From the NCBI GenBank assembly GCA_029207755.1, contig JARCOQ010000006.1, forward strand, positions 26,928,522-26,992,521: 64,000 nucleotides of DNA, given 5' to 3'. Every line of letters begins with the position of its first letter. Position 1 is the stretch's first letter. Below are positions 13,204 through 25,205 of the stretch, one piece after another. The stretch comes from Chamaea fasciata (lineage: Eukaryota; Chordata; Aves; Passeriformes; Sylviidae). The position numbers and the translations under genes are program-made. The notes beneath the pieces were generated by a model. That model searched no databases. It was not told the origin of the DNA and saw nothing but the letters and a program-made list of their open reading frames with translations.

Positions 13204-16200
13204 TAGTTTTTGATTCGCTTAAAGTGTTAGGTAATAGAAAAATTCATTTCATGAGAACCCTTTTACCAGTGCTGGTAGCCTTGGTCCAGACCGCCATTAT
13301 TGCAATACTCTAAGGAAATCTGTCAGTATTTGAGCTTGTGTATGTGCTGGGTGTTGCTCAAAAGAGACTTGTTTCTCTGTCTTTGTGGAAGTCCAAAATT
13401 TTGAAGCCTTTGTTTCCAGAAAATATCCTTTGCACTGTCTAATGATTGCCAGCCTCTGAATCGTTTTCCTTTTGGCTGACTCCAAAGTTTCCATGACACT
13501 GGATTACAGAGCTATAAGAAGCATGCCTCACAGATTCAATTACAGCCTGAGAGAAGAAAGGTGAATAAGATGGAAACTTGCAGCCCGAGCAAAAAGCTTC
13601 TCTCTCTAAAGAGAATCCAGAAAAATATACTTAGGAAAGGAGGGGGGTTACCTTAAATACTGTGAAAAAAAACGGAAAAGCAGCTTCTTGAAAATAAAAT
13701 GAGGCTGATGTGTATTCTCTTGTGTGTGTCATTCTTGTAAAGTGTATTTTTTCACAAGCTGGTTGGAGTTGAGATGATAATTTGCATGTCAAGCAAACTG
13801 TCTTAATTTCCTCTTGCTTCCCTCCTAGGATGACACTGCCTGATATGTGTTCTAACAAACATGTTTGTCAATGAAAAAATCACAGCAAATGCACAAGTTA
13901 ATGACTGTTAGCTGCTAGTTTGGCATACCTCTCTGACTTCATTGTCAAATCTTTTGGTGAAGATAGCCAGCAACACACTCAGGTACACAAAGACCAGGTC
14001 AGGGAATCTGTACAATACATTTTAGTCCAATATTTCTCCTCACAGTAAAATTAACTTAGACTTTAAAGTGTTTTAGCAGTTCTGACGGGGCTCTGTACCT
14101 GCATACACTCCTGGCCTGAAATGCATAAAAAGCCCAGTCATACAGCTCTAATTTAAATTAACTTTATCCTTTGTAGCATTAGCATTAATTCTGTGAAACT
14201 AAATGCACTGTAATTACAGTAAATCCGTTGGGTTTTCTAGTCCATTAAAAACACAAATGAGAAAAAAAAAAGTTCCTCCTTTTTTCCCCTCCCCAGAAGG
14301 CAGTGGTTTTGAACTGGGAGACAAACAGATCTTTCAGGAAGTCCAGGTGTTAATGTGAATGACTTTATCATTTCAGCTTCAAAGCATCCTATTGTGGCAA
14401 GTATAAAAATATGAATGCAGACATTTAAAATCAGTAAATCCATATCGATAAGGAAATACCTTTGCCAAGTACAGTGTTAATTACTGGCATAATGGTGTTC
14501 CTAAAATGAGAAAAACCTTAGGGGACAAAAAGGAAAAAGAAAAAGAAATGTAAAAGGAAAGGAAAGTGTTATAAGGGAAAGCCATGCTACCATCTCAGAA
14601 AGAGATTGTAAACTAGGTAATATCTTCTCATTTCAGGGTTCACTGGAGTTAATAATCTTGAATGTTCTGCTCATTCCTGAATCTTCATGGTCAAGTAGCA
14701 AATATCTAGGCCCTTTGATGTGAAGCAATATTAAAATGCATTCTATGCACCAATAATTATACCACCTCTCACTTATGGCCAGGAAGTCTCGGTCACGTTT
14801 TCACACTGGACACTGCAATCAGAGCCTTTGTCCACACTGGCTGAACTGCTGCACTCTTTCAGCACAAAGCTTCTGGCTTGTCAGATGATCTTTACAGCTT
14901 TTGTGTTAATTAAAACAAACGAAACATTTGTGAATTTTGAGTGCTTGTCCTGACAATGTCAGTCTTCTGATATACCTCTTTGTTAACATTGCTCAGATTT
15001 GAAAAAGTAGCAAGGGTGAGTGTACACTCTTGGAGTACAGGAGGCACTTTGTGTTCACTTCCACTCAGCCTAGAAGTGTATTGCAGCAGGCTTATTTCAG
15101 ACAAAACCTTTTTTTTTTTCCCCCTTTTTTTTTTCTTTTTTTTAGTTCCGAAAACTGGCATTGGGATTTATAGCAAACACTGCTGCTTTGAGGTTGCTGA
15201 ACTGCTTCTCTGCCTTTTGTCCACTGTGTGTACTCTTTCCACAAGCAGGTTCTGCTTAACCTGGTGTAGTCAGCAGTGTGATCCAAGAAGGGCTGGTGGT
15301 GCCCACATCTCTGCAGTGATCTTTGCTCAATCAAAAACCTCCCTTCTGTGTCCCTGAGCAGGAAACACACCAGGTCCCTGCAGAGCTTGGGGAGCCAGAC
15401 CCTTCACAGGGTGGGAGGCCAGGGCCTTGCACTGCCTGGCAGGACTGGGGAGGCTGGTTACTAGTAGCTGTGCATCCTCTCCTTTCTGAGCTACACCAGA
15501 AAGCACCTCTTTGCAGGGTTATATCATAGGGCGTAATCTACCATAAAATCGTACACAGTAACAGCTCTGGTGGTTCAGGCAGCACTCACCTCCTGGCAAA
15601 GCTTCCCCTTTGTGAGCAGAAGCCAAAGGGTTTTGGATGTTGTGTCATGTTGCACATGGCAAAAACACCCGTTGAAGCTCTTGCACAGGATCTTAACCTC
15701 AGTAGGCATCCACTAGAATACCCAACATACTGGACGAACAGTCGACACCACTGAAAAGAGAGGTGTATCTTGAGTGGCTTTTGAGACAGAGCTTGAAAAG
15801 GCCAGACTTATATAGAAAAAAAGCAAAGGATGGCCTTCATGTACAGATGGCCTACTCATGTAGTTTCAAATCATTCCTGCACTGGAAAATCTAACTCCTG
15901 CTTCCATGAAAACCACCCAGCTTAACTAAACATCCAGGTCTACAGACAACACTTCTCAAAAATGAAAGGCATTACAGGAATAAATTAGAGATGAAAAAGG
16001 ATTTATATACTATTGAATGCTAAGCAAACCAGCTATATTTTTATTTACTTAAAATAGGAAGATCCTATGTTCCTGAGAGTGAAAATATTTTGCCACACAC
16101 ACTTCAGGTAAAATTGAAATACTCTAATTGAAAGTTTCTGAGGACATTTTTATTGAAAATTCACCTTTCAAAAAAGTACCAGTGGCTTTTCATGGCGTCA

Positions 16201-19200
16201 GAATGCAATTTTGTAATTTTATAATCCCAACATAATAGTTATGTTATGTTAGTTACCTGTTAACAAAAACCTGTCCGGCAGACAGTCACCACCAAAATCT
16301 TAATATTCTATACATCTGTGTTGGGGAAGAGGTACCTTAGCAATTACAGGCACTTGCAGATGTGTGTTTTATAGTGTCTTGTAAAGATTTTTTTTTTTCC
16401 TGAACATCCTTTTGCTCTGCAGCATGTGTCAACTGAACTGAATGAATTTCTCAGTGTTTTACTGGGCTCAGCCATTGAGAGCAAAGGCTCTTCCTCTGTC
16501 TTCGCTGATGCTTGTGCATTGAGCATTGTTGCTGCATTTCTATCGTTCACAGATGGATTGCTAGGGAATGTGTGAAACTGCCTTGGGCACCAAGAAAGCA
16601 GGGGCATCAAGCCAGGACGTTAAAAGACTATTTCCAACAACTGCAGCTGCAGTGTGCCTTACTCCACACTGAGCTCCACTCTCCTACCCTGGCTGGTTGG
16701 CTTCCTCTTCATGTAAGAAAGAGGGCATGTTTCAAGTGCGAGCAAATTGGGGGATTACAGTAAAAATGAAAATATAATCTCCTTTAAAGCATGCGCAAAT
16801 TCTTTCTTTGGTGCTCTAAATGTGCACATGCCCACACATGAGATGAGCTATGAAAGTGCTTAGACCTGACCATCTTTCATCAGATCTCTCCCTGTTTGTC
16901 CAAAAGTGCAGAGAATGCAAAGAGCAGTACAAAACCACCAAAAATTAAACAGTGATGTGACTTAACATTTTTAAGCCCTATTTTTTCACTTTTCATTTCT
17001 CATCATTTGATGAGAGTGATGGTACCCAAAAAAATTTGAGAGGAGAAATTGGGAGCAGGAGGGAAGATTAGCCAGCTCAGCATCAAGCTGTAAGGAAAAG
17101 ATAGGAAATACCATGCCATCTCAGTGCCCAGCAAACCTGAGGCACATCACAAGCAGAAGAAAGCAGTTCAAATTTGCCTGTAAATTAGAAGTGTGGGAGG
17201 CTGTAAAATCAGCCAGTAACAGGCTCTAAGAGGTGTACCTGGCCCTAGAGAAAAACAGAACTCAGGGACAAAAGAAATCTTGCAAAATTTTGGTGAAGTG
17301 ACAAAATTGCAGATACTACTTGAGCTTTTAAGGAGTGTCTAGGAAAAAAAAAAAAGATATATTTGAAACCAATAAAAAGGACATAAATGTAATTGACATC
17401 AGTATAAATTATACTGTAGGGAGTCCAGGGCATCATTGTCTGTCTTACAATATCATCGTAACTGTATTCTCTGCATATTTTGGTTCATTTCATCATTCTG
17501 CATCTGGAATGCAAAAAACCCAAGGATACCAAACTGGAAACAGATGTCATTCCCTCCACCTAGATTAATATTTACACTTCTAGACACTTAATCTCAAAGA
17601 AACACCAGAAATGGAAGGGACATAGGAAAGTGAAAAAAATGAGAAGAGTACAGGGAAAACTGCCCTGGTGAGAGAGCTGGATTGTAGAGGAAGGGGAAAA
17701 AAAAGGAAAATAAACTGGTAAATCCTGTTTCATATTACAAGGACAAGAGAGGGAGCCAATGGAACTGGAAATCAGTAATCAGAAAACTAATTAAATCACC
17801 ATGCTTTGTCTTTACACAATGCATAATTAATCTATGTCACAGATGTTCTAGAGTCAAGAGAGATTAGATGACTGTATACATAATATGAACATCTGCAGCC
17901 ATGTGATATAGGATAGAAACACTCGTGTTGTACAGTATCACCCAGGTACTTACTGATGGAGTTTTGGAACAAACTTCTCTTGCTAACACGCTATTTTCTA
18001 TCTCTGCTGCACTGGGCTTCCATTATATTTAAAGCAATGGGCAAGAAAGCTGTAACACTGAATTCCTGATGTGTTACACTATTTGGCCTTTTCTGGCCTG
18101 TGCACTTTATTCCACACTGAATTAAAGACAAAAATGTGCATATACATATATCGATCTCACATAATAAAAATCTCTCCTGAAAGAAAAATAAATACAACTT
18201 ATTTTTTTCACGTGGCTAAAAGCAAAGATTGCATCTTAGACACTTTAATCAAAGAAAATATATTAATTCTGCATATATTATAGAGAATTAATCATATGGA
18301 TGCAGATCTCTTCCATCAGAAGGCTGGCTTCCTTTAAGCAGCTTTTCCCTTTGAAAGCCCTGAACTCTGGATGTGACAAAATCATTAGTATTTTAAAAGA
18401 ATTACAATGAATGCTAAAGAGAGACCCCCACTTCCCACATACAAACTTTCTGGCAATAAAGAGCCTTTTCAGACTGTATAATCCTATTTACTGTTCTTAA
18501 TTGGAGAACTGTGTTTGTCAAAAAGCACAGAAGTCTTCAGTTATTTGGAAGTGAGTCTGGCTCATCAGCTCCTACGGGAAGAAAAGAACTATTTATTTTA
18601 ACTGTTAAGCCTAAATGCAAACTGCACAATAAATTTGTCTATCCAAATACTGACCTATTTCATGTAATGTCAGGATGGTTGGCCTTGCTCTATAAGGCTA
18701 TTGTGGCACGTGAAAAAAAACCCCAAAAAACAACAAAAATAAACCAAACTCTATAACTGAGCCCTGGAACCAGCTTCTAGAAGGTGGCAGGGTGAATGAC
18801 TGCCAACCCCACCGCCTCCCTCAGCCCCCCCACAAACCACAGCCTGCCGGGAGGCTGGAAATGAACCTCAATTACCCAGCTCCATCTAGTGTTTGTGAAA
18901 GAGGTTACTCCCTGAGATTCACCCTGTCCTGTAAATGTCACCGAGTTTCTATTTCCTCGAGAAGAAAGTGCTTTGCAGAGCCGGCAGCGAATGACAGTGC
19001 TATGATGGGTATGGGTGCTCACATACAGATGAGCATGGCCAGAATCACAGTGTTTCTGTGCCGAGGAGCTTATTCTATGGCAGTGGGTCTTGCTCAGATC
19101 CGTGAACTGCAGGATATTGGTTAATACTTCCAAGATGAGCAGGCAAAGGAACAAACTGTACTGGGGATGCTTGGCTTGTTAAGGGATATGAATTCCCCCT

Positions 19201-20157
19201 TGAGGATTTACCAGGATCAGCAACAGAAACCCACTCTTCCACATTCAGAAATGGTGGCCAGGAGATGATTTTGAAGCTCCTCAGAAAAGCACCAAGGTGT
19301 GGCACTCAAAATGAAAATGCCTCTAGATTTCTAGACAGAAGCAAAAGCATCCAATCCAGTCTTATCTCCCTTTAAATGTCCTAACAAAGGCATGCCTGTA
19401 TAAAAGCGTAATCCAAAAAAATTGCAACAGAAAAGGTTTTCTTTGGGGCCTTGCAAAGATCTCCCTTCTGAAACTGCTGACAGTTGCCCTCTGCTCACTT
19501 TCTCTGGCTCACAGGTGACTTTTCTTTGGCAGCCACTAACAGAGCTCCCAGAAAACGTGCAACAGCTCAGCTGCCAGTCACGTTTCTCAAGTCTGACATG
19601 TTTCAACTATATTTCCTTAAGAAGGAAATAAATTTACAGCTCTGGAAATAGGAAACCATGGCACTTTGCTTCCAGTACTTCAGTCTGAGGATTTTGAATA
19701 GTGCTGAAATAGAGCAGTTTAAATAAACAACATGAAAGTGTTTTCAAGAATAACCCACTGTAAGGACTTCCCAGGAAATACTTTAAAAATTTCATTAAAA
19801 ATCTCCATTTAAAGCCAGCTGGTTTTCCTTCAGGTCAGCTCAGAATCAAAGTTTCTTGCTTTTCTCTCTCCTTAATAATTTTATGTGATTTGATTGGCAA
19901 TGCACTCCAGTCAAATTTCCTGGGTGATTCACAGTTTGGTCCAGCAGAATGGGGACTATTCCTGCTCAGGCTCTGCAGATGAGAAAGCTGTCAAGCTGCT
20001 TCTTCTGAACAGGTTGAATTATATACTTCAATCAAACCTTGTCCTCATACTGCAATGGAGTTTCTCCACTGAATGCAGAGAAGGCTCTTTTCCTGAGTGG
20101 TAACAATAGTTGTAACTTCACAACCGCAGTCGTATACTCTTTGCTTCAGGGTATCTG
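13204..20157. other. Noncoding DNA, no gene seen
   Basis: Mostly unique AT-rich sequence. A perfect octamer (ATTTGCAT) lies at 13780-13787. A10 and A12 runs occur at 14262-14271 and 17344-17355, and an A/C-rich patch at 18713-18748. At 18777-19154 two antiparallel frames of 110 (plus) and 125 (minus, TTG start) codons overlap in GC-richer DNA; neither resembles a known protein. No transposon family is recognised. Confidence 0.55.
15107..15145. repeat. 37-nt pyrimidine tract ending in AG
   Basis: On the + strand 15107-15143 is uninterrupted pyrimidine (C2, T-run, C5, T-run, C, T-run) and is followed directly by AG. It looks like a very strong 3' splice-acceptor tract, but no coding frame or known exon follows. 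It equally fits a simple homopurine/homopyrimidine repeat, with AAAAGAAAA-type sequence on the other strand. Confidence 0.85.
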
Positions 20158-20214
20158 ATTTGCATAATAACTGGAGAGATAGTTATTGTGGAAAAACATG
20201 GGCCATATGCAAAT
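20158..20214. promoter_or_regulatory. Pair of opposed POU octamer motifs
   Basis: A perfect octamer ATTTGCAT at 20158-20165 and its reverse complement ATGCAAAT at 20207-20214 lie within 57 bases. POU-domain factors (OCT family) are known to bind this 8-mer. The DNA between them is AT-rich unique sequence with no gene. That this is an enhancer is inference from motif clustering only. Confidence 0.3.
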
Positions 20215-23200
20215 TCTTATATTGTGGGAGGACGGCAGCCTTGGGAACCAGTTACAGAGAAGAGATTTGAGTAACTCCTTCACATCTGCTTTTGTAGGGG
20301 TATTTGCCTGTGAGTTATTTTAAGGTGGTGCAGCTACAGGCCACCAATTCTCCAGCCTTCTGCTGCCTTCACAGGCTGACTTGCTGGCCCTATCCATCAC
20401 ACTGTTTAGGGAATACCAAGGAATCTCAGATTGCTTCCCCAAGGCACAGTTGGCTTATGAACTAGGTGAGCCTGGGTGTCTCCTTGCCCCATGGAAGAGC
20501 GTCTCAGCTGCAATTCCCAAACCCAGGCAGTGCCAAGTGCCTCAGTCCCACTCCAGGTTTCCATACAATATTGCAGGATTATCAATGCACAAGCCTTTTG
20601 CCACAGCAACATGTTGCTCAGCTCTCCTGCAGCATGACTGGATCTGCAGCACCTCCTCCTCTACCTCATACTAACCCTTGTTGCCTGCTTCTCTATAGTC
20701 TCCTTTAATCAGCCTGAAGCTAATCCCATCCATGCCTAAACAAATGAAAGGTAGTATAAACTTCTTAGATTTACTTAGTGGCCCATACCTCCTCCTCCCA
20801 GCTTCCTTCAAACTCTCTGAGCTAAAACATAATTCTCTTCACGGTAATCCATAAAACAAAGCACATTTGTAGTTCTTTAGCAGTCCATTTTGCAGATTTC
20901 CAGAGTGAACACTTTGCCTCTGAAGAGTGACAATGAAAAGGGAACACACTTTAAAAACATAATTTTGCACTCCTTTTCTGCTTCTCTCTAGGAGTAAAGT
21001 AGCAGACAATATTTGGTCTCATTAGAAAGTAGCATGGGACATTTTAGAAAGGATTTTTTTGGGGGGGGCAACGAACATAAAACAAATTGCAGATATTGGT
21101 AACTGGACTTGAATTTAGCTTTAAACTGACCTACAATGAGCTTAAGCAATGCAGAACTGAAAGACAGTCAGCATTGCTGAGCCTTTCTACTATTATATCT
21201 TTCTGCAGACATTAGCATCTGTAAATTGCTTTATCTGGGGAGCTACTGTAGGTATCATGAGACCTTTTGACTCATGGTTATTAGTAAAGTCATAAACACA
21301 CAGTTATATTTATCTATAGTAAAACATTTTGCCATCTATGCTATCAAAATAGAGCAGAAGTCAAATGAAAATATGTAAGTCTTTATCAGGATTTAAAATG
21401 TTTTAGAGTAATTACAGCTCAGTGAAATCCACACTGGAAAACAGCTCACACATCCTTAGGTTTTTGGGATTTAACTTGCTTACACAGAAGATGTCAGTGC
21501 ATCATTTTAACACGGCATCTGATAATTTTTGAGGATGAGTTTTCTTGAGGACAAGTTTCTGCAAATTTGTAAATCATAGCAAAAAACTAAATGAAAGAAT
21601 AAATCTGAACCTCTGATGAGAACGTACCCAAAAGAAGTTCACCTTTCCCTGTCCCCACACTGCAATTGTCTCATTTCTACACTTCTTGGGAAGAGAAGTG
21701 GGTTTTTTGGTATTTTGCTCAGAACAGATCAGGAAGTATCAGAATTCTAGATAAAAAAAGAAAGTCTGAATGTAAGAGATTTTCAGACAGATTTTTCAAG
21801 CTCAAAGTTTCAGATCAGTGTGGCTAACCTTAAGATAAGTATTTCAGTTTGTCTTAAAAATTCCCTACCTGTACCCTTTAAAAGTTAATGAAGTGTTTTG
21901 ATGTTTTGGATTGGACTCTAGACTGGAGAATAATGACTGGAAAAATCTCATTCTTGTGTAAATTGTCATGAAGAGAACATTTGTTGTTATTATACAAATA
22001 TTTCCTAAGATCTCTGCTTTTGCATAGAAGAATGTAGAAATAATTCAATTAGTTTCAAATGCAGAACATAATATTCTCCTATTAATGAGAAAAGTAAGCT
22101 TGTATTATATGAGCATGTGGCCACTCAGGTGTCAGCTGGGCTCCTGGGGGGCAGCTGGCCCTCTCACCTGTCCCTGTAAGGTCCCAAGGCACTGGGGGAA
22201 CACTTCACTGTTGAAGCAGGGGCAACCACCCCAACCCCAGACTGCCCAACACCCCAAGCACAGATCAAAAAGTACAGCAGCTTTTGCAACGTTTAAAGGA
22301 AAACTGAGGTGTTTCTAGACACCCTGAGGGGCTTAGTCACACTCCCAGAATCCTCCAGGGAAATCTTTCCAATTCTGGCATATGGCACCATTTCCAGGAT
22401 ATTTCTTTAAGCAGAGTGGTGGGGAGTGTTCTGCTCCTCTCTTCTCCTTGGCAGGATTGGTCATATCTAGAGATGAGGAAAGCATCTCCAAACCATGGGA
22501 AATAGCATTGCAGTAACATAACACCTAAAAACTGACACCTAAAAACTGACACCTAAAAACTCTGGCTGTAGGTCTGATTACTGATATCCCCTGGGTGGGT
22601 ACTAGAAGCACCTGATGGGGTGAAGTTTTCTGCCATGCCAGTGAAAAGGAACAGCAGCTGATGCCAAAAGGCAGGAAGAGAGGTTGTCACATTCCCAGAG
22701 GGCTCAGCCCGGACCTTGTGGTGTTGTACCCTCCTTCATCCACCATGCGGTTCTCCTGGCTACTCTAGGAAATTATTGAAGCAGCACCTGGCGTGGAAGT
22801 CACCAATGAACGCTGTGCTGGCATCATACTAGCAAAAGCACTGCAGTTTTAGTTACCACCACTCCTAAGCTCTGTCAGAACAAAACCATTCAGTGGAAAT
22901 TGTGGGTGGTCTCTGAGTTTTCACATTGCCAGCAAGTCTAGGAGATACTTGGCTCAGTCCAGACTTTCAAATGAACGACTGATTTCCATTGGAGTATGAT
23001 GAATTGCACTGGCCATGAGAGGATGTGTTTCTGTGAACAATAATTTCCATCTTTGCAGGGCTCCTGTAATTTCTCCTCTTATGCAGACAGCAAAGGGTCA
23101 AAATAAAACCCTGTGCACTTGAGGATCAACAGAAGTTAGTTGATTAGTTGAAGTCCATTGTAGTATTGTATCATGTTCATTTTGTCCTGGTTCTTCATAT

Positions 23201-25089
23201 CCACACTAAGATGCCGAATGAAATACTTGAGAACATTCAGAGCAGCGGCAGAATATGACTTTGAGAAGCTAGAAGGAACTTGGAGATGTGTGCTCCATGA
23301 CTAATGTGCTGATTATAATATCTGCCTGCTGAATTTTGCATAATACATGGGAGAGAACTACAGGAAAGGAAGTCAATAGACTTGGATCACTTTCCATGCA
23401 AACATCTTGGCGATCTGCTGCTGCTGAACTTAGACAGAACTGGTCAAGATGAGGGAGTTGTAGTGGTAGGCTGGGCTGGTTCTCTGCATGTGTTTTCAGA
23501 TCAGTGCTGGGAAACTGGAAATAGATGAGTGAAATTAAGGTTATATTTGGTTTAAATGTAATTATATGTTGCTGGCTTGATCTGTGCTTTACAAATGTGC
23601 GTTTATGAATTTTTTCTCGTGATTAGCAATTTCTATTTGAAAGGGTGAGGAAGTGCTTGGAAGAGTGAATTACTGCTCACCGCTGCTGCCAAGTCTCATG
23701 TTTTAATTTCAAGTTTCATGATTTTTGATTCATTTCTTAAAACTTAACATTCTTGGAATAAAGATTCTATAACATTTCCAGCTCTTTTAAAATGTAAAAC
23801 TTGAAGAGATTTTACCTAGGAGATCAGATCTAAAAGGCAAATAGAAAGAATCCAAAATGTGTTACTTTAAACATTCTTCATGATGTTAGGTTAATCTGGT
23901 GAAACCTGGGAGGCCTTGATTCCCGAGGGTTTGAGGAAATTCTATGCTTTACTTCTATGAAAAATAATGAATCAACAATACAATTATTATTTTTCAAAAT
24001 CACTTGCAATAGCCAAATGAAGAGAAACATTTGCAATGACAAGTACAACGGAGATGTTGTTTCTTTTCCACATTTTCATACAGTCCATTTCAGTTAGCTC
24101 TCAATTTTCCTCCTCTTTAATATGGTAATTATCAGAAGAAAAGGACACAAGATTTTCAGAGAGCAGCAGCTCAAGAAGTACAGATCTGTACTTGAGCAGG
24201 TGATGTAAGATGTGTTGGGGAGAGAAGTTTTATTTTTCATTTAAAATACCTTCGGTATTCTGGAATTTTTGATTCTGGAAGCCTTTCTTAGCTGGTTCCC
24301 TCTATTCTGTCGCAAGCTCTGTGCGCTTGCAAACGTGGCTTATTCAGAGAAATACCTTTGATCTGAGCTCAGGCTCATCCTGTCAATGCATAGACAGAAA
24401 TTAGGCTTTTATATTCCTGGGATTTGAGATTTCTATTCACCTCCTGCCACAGATCCAATTTGCCTACTCCAACCAAGTCTATTTGTCAGTGATTACTCCA
24501 ATGCATCAGCCGTTACCATGTAACTGAAGAAATTAATGCAGATTAAAGAGTACATTGCCATAGGAATATTCCATTCAGTCCTGGAAAGACTAAAAGAGTG
24601 TAATTGAAACAGCATCTTCAGGCCAGTCCCAGTTTCTTGCAACTTTTTTTCCCATTTCATTAAAGCTCAAAGCTCATTTAGTGTGGAATATGCAAGAGTG
24701 CTAGAAACGTTTGCAAAAAACGAGATGAAAGGAATGAATTAAAAGGAAGAAACAAGATGGGGGAGACTGCTCTTATCTGGGCTGATTGTGTGAACACAGC
24801 ATGGTGTGTTATAAGAGTCAAATGACTGTAAGTGTTGCAAATTTCTGCATGGCATGTCAGATGGAGGTCAAATCCTCGCTGTCTAACAGACGGTTTACTC
24901 TTGATCAGCATTGATTCTTCATGCAAACAAGCTCAGATATTTTTTCTTTTTCATAAAGGTCAAACATAGATTCTGTAAGCTTTGCTTCCCTTTGTCCTTA
25001 GTATAAAAAGAGGCTCTTCTGAACTTCTCCCCTGCCATATCTGTCTCAGTGATCTTTTCCTCTAACTTCACAATGGTTTTTTTTTCCAT
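20215..25089. other. Noncoding DNA, no gene seen
   Basis: Unique sequence apart from a T7G8 run (21054-21068) and a 14-bp tandem repeat at 22521. A GC-richer patch at about 22110-22290 carries a 77-codon frame (22085-22318) without recognisable domains. The stretch at about 23520-23760 is AT-rich and homeodomain-motif rich, the texture often seen in conserved noncoding DNA, but I cannot test conservation. Confidence 0.55.
22521..22561. repeat. 14-bp tandem repeat, about 2.9 copies
   Basis: The unit ACACCTAAAAACTG is repeated perfectly at 22521-22534 and 22535-22548, with a 13-base match in the third copy (22549-22561). The perfect identity of the copies implies recent slippage or duplication. 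Confidence 0.95.
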
Positions 25090-25205
25090 GGCAATACTGT
25101 GCTAGCCCTCAGCTGGATGCAGCACAAGCATATGATCTAACAGGATTCTTGTTCCCAAGAGCTTACAGTGTAGGTAACGTGGAATTATGATACAAGAAAT
25201 ACACT
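25090..25205. mobile_element. Diverged MIR/L2-like ancient amniote repeat (relic)
   Basis: The segment reads 'ATACTGTGCTAG' ... 'TTGTTCCCAAGAGCTTACAG' followed by a TACAAGAA-type A-rich end. This matches, from memory, the order of landmarks in an old interspersed repeat shared by amniotes ('tgtgctaggcgct ... ccaaagagcttacagtctaa ... acaag'). It is heavily diverged. Family and orientation are uncertain; a comparison with 43806-43940, which carries the same 'CTACAGTCTAA' core, supports the call. Confidence 0.45.
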
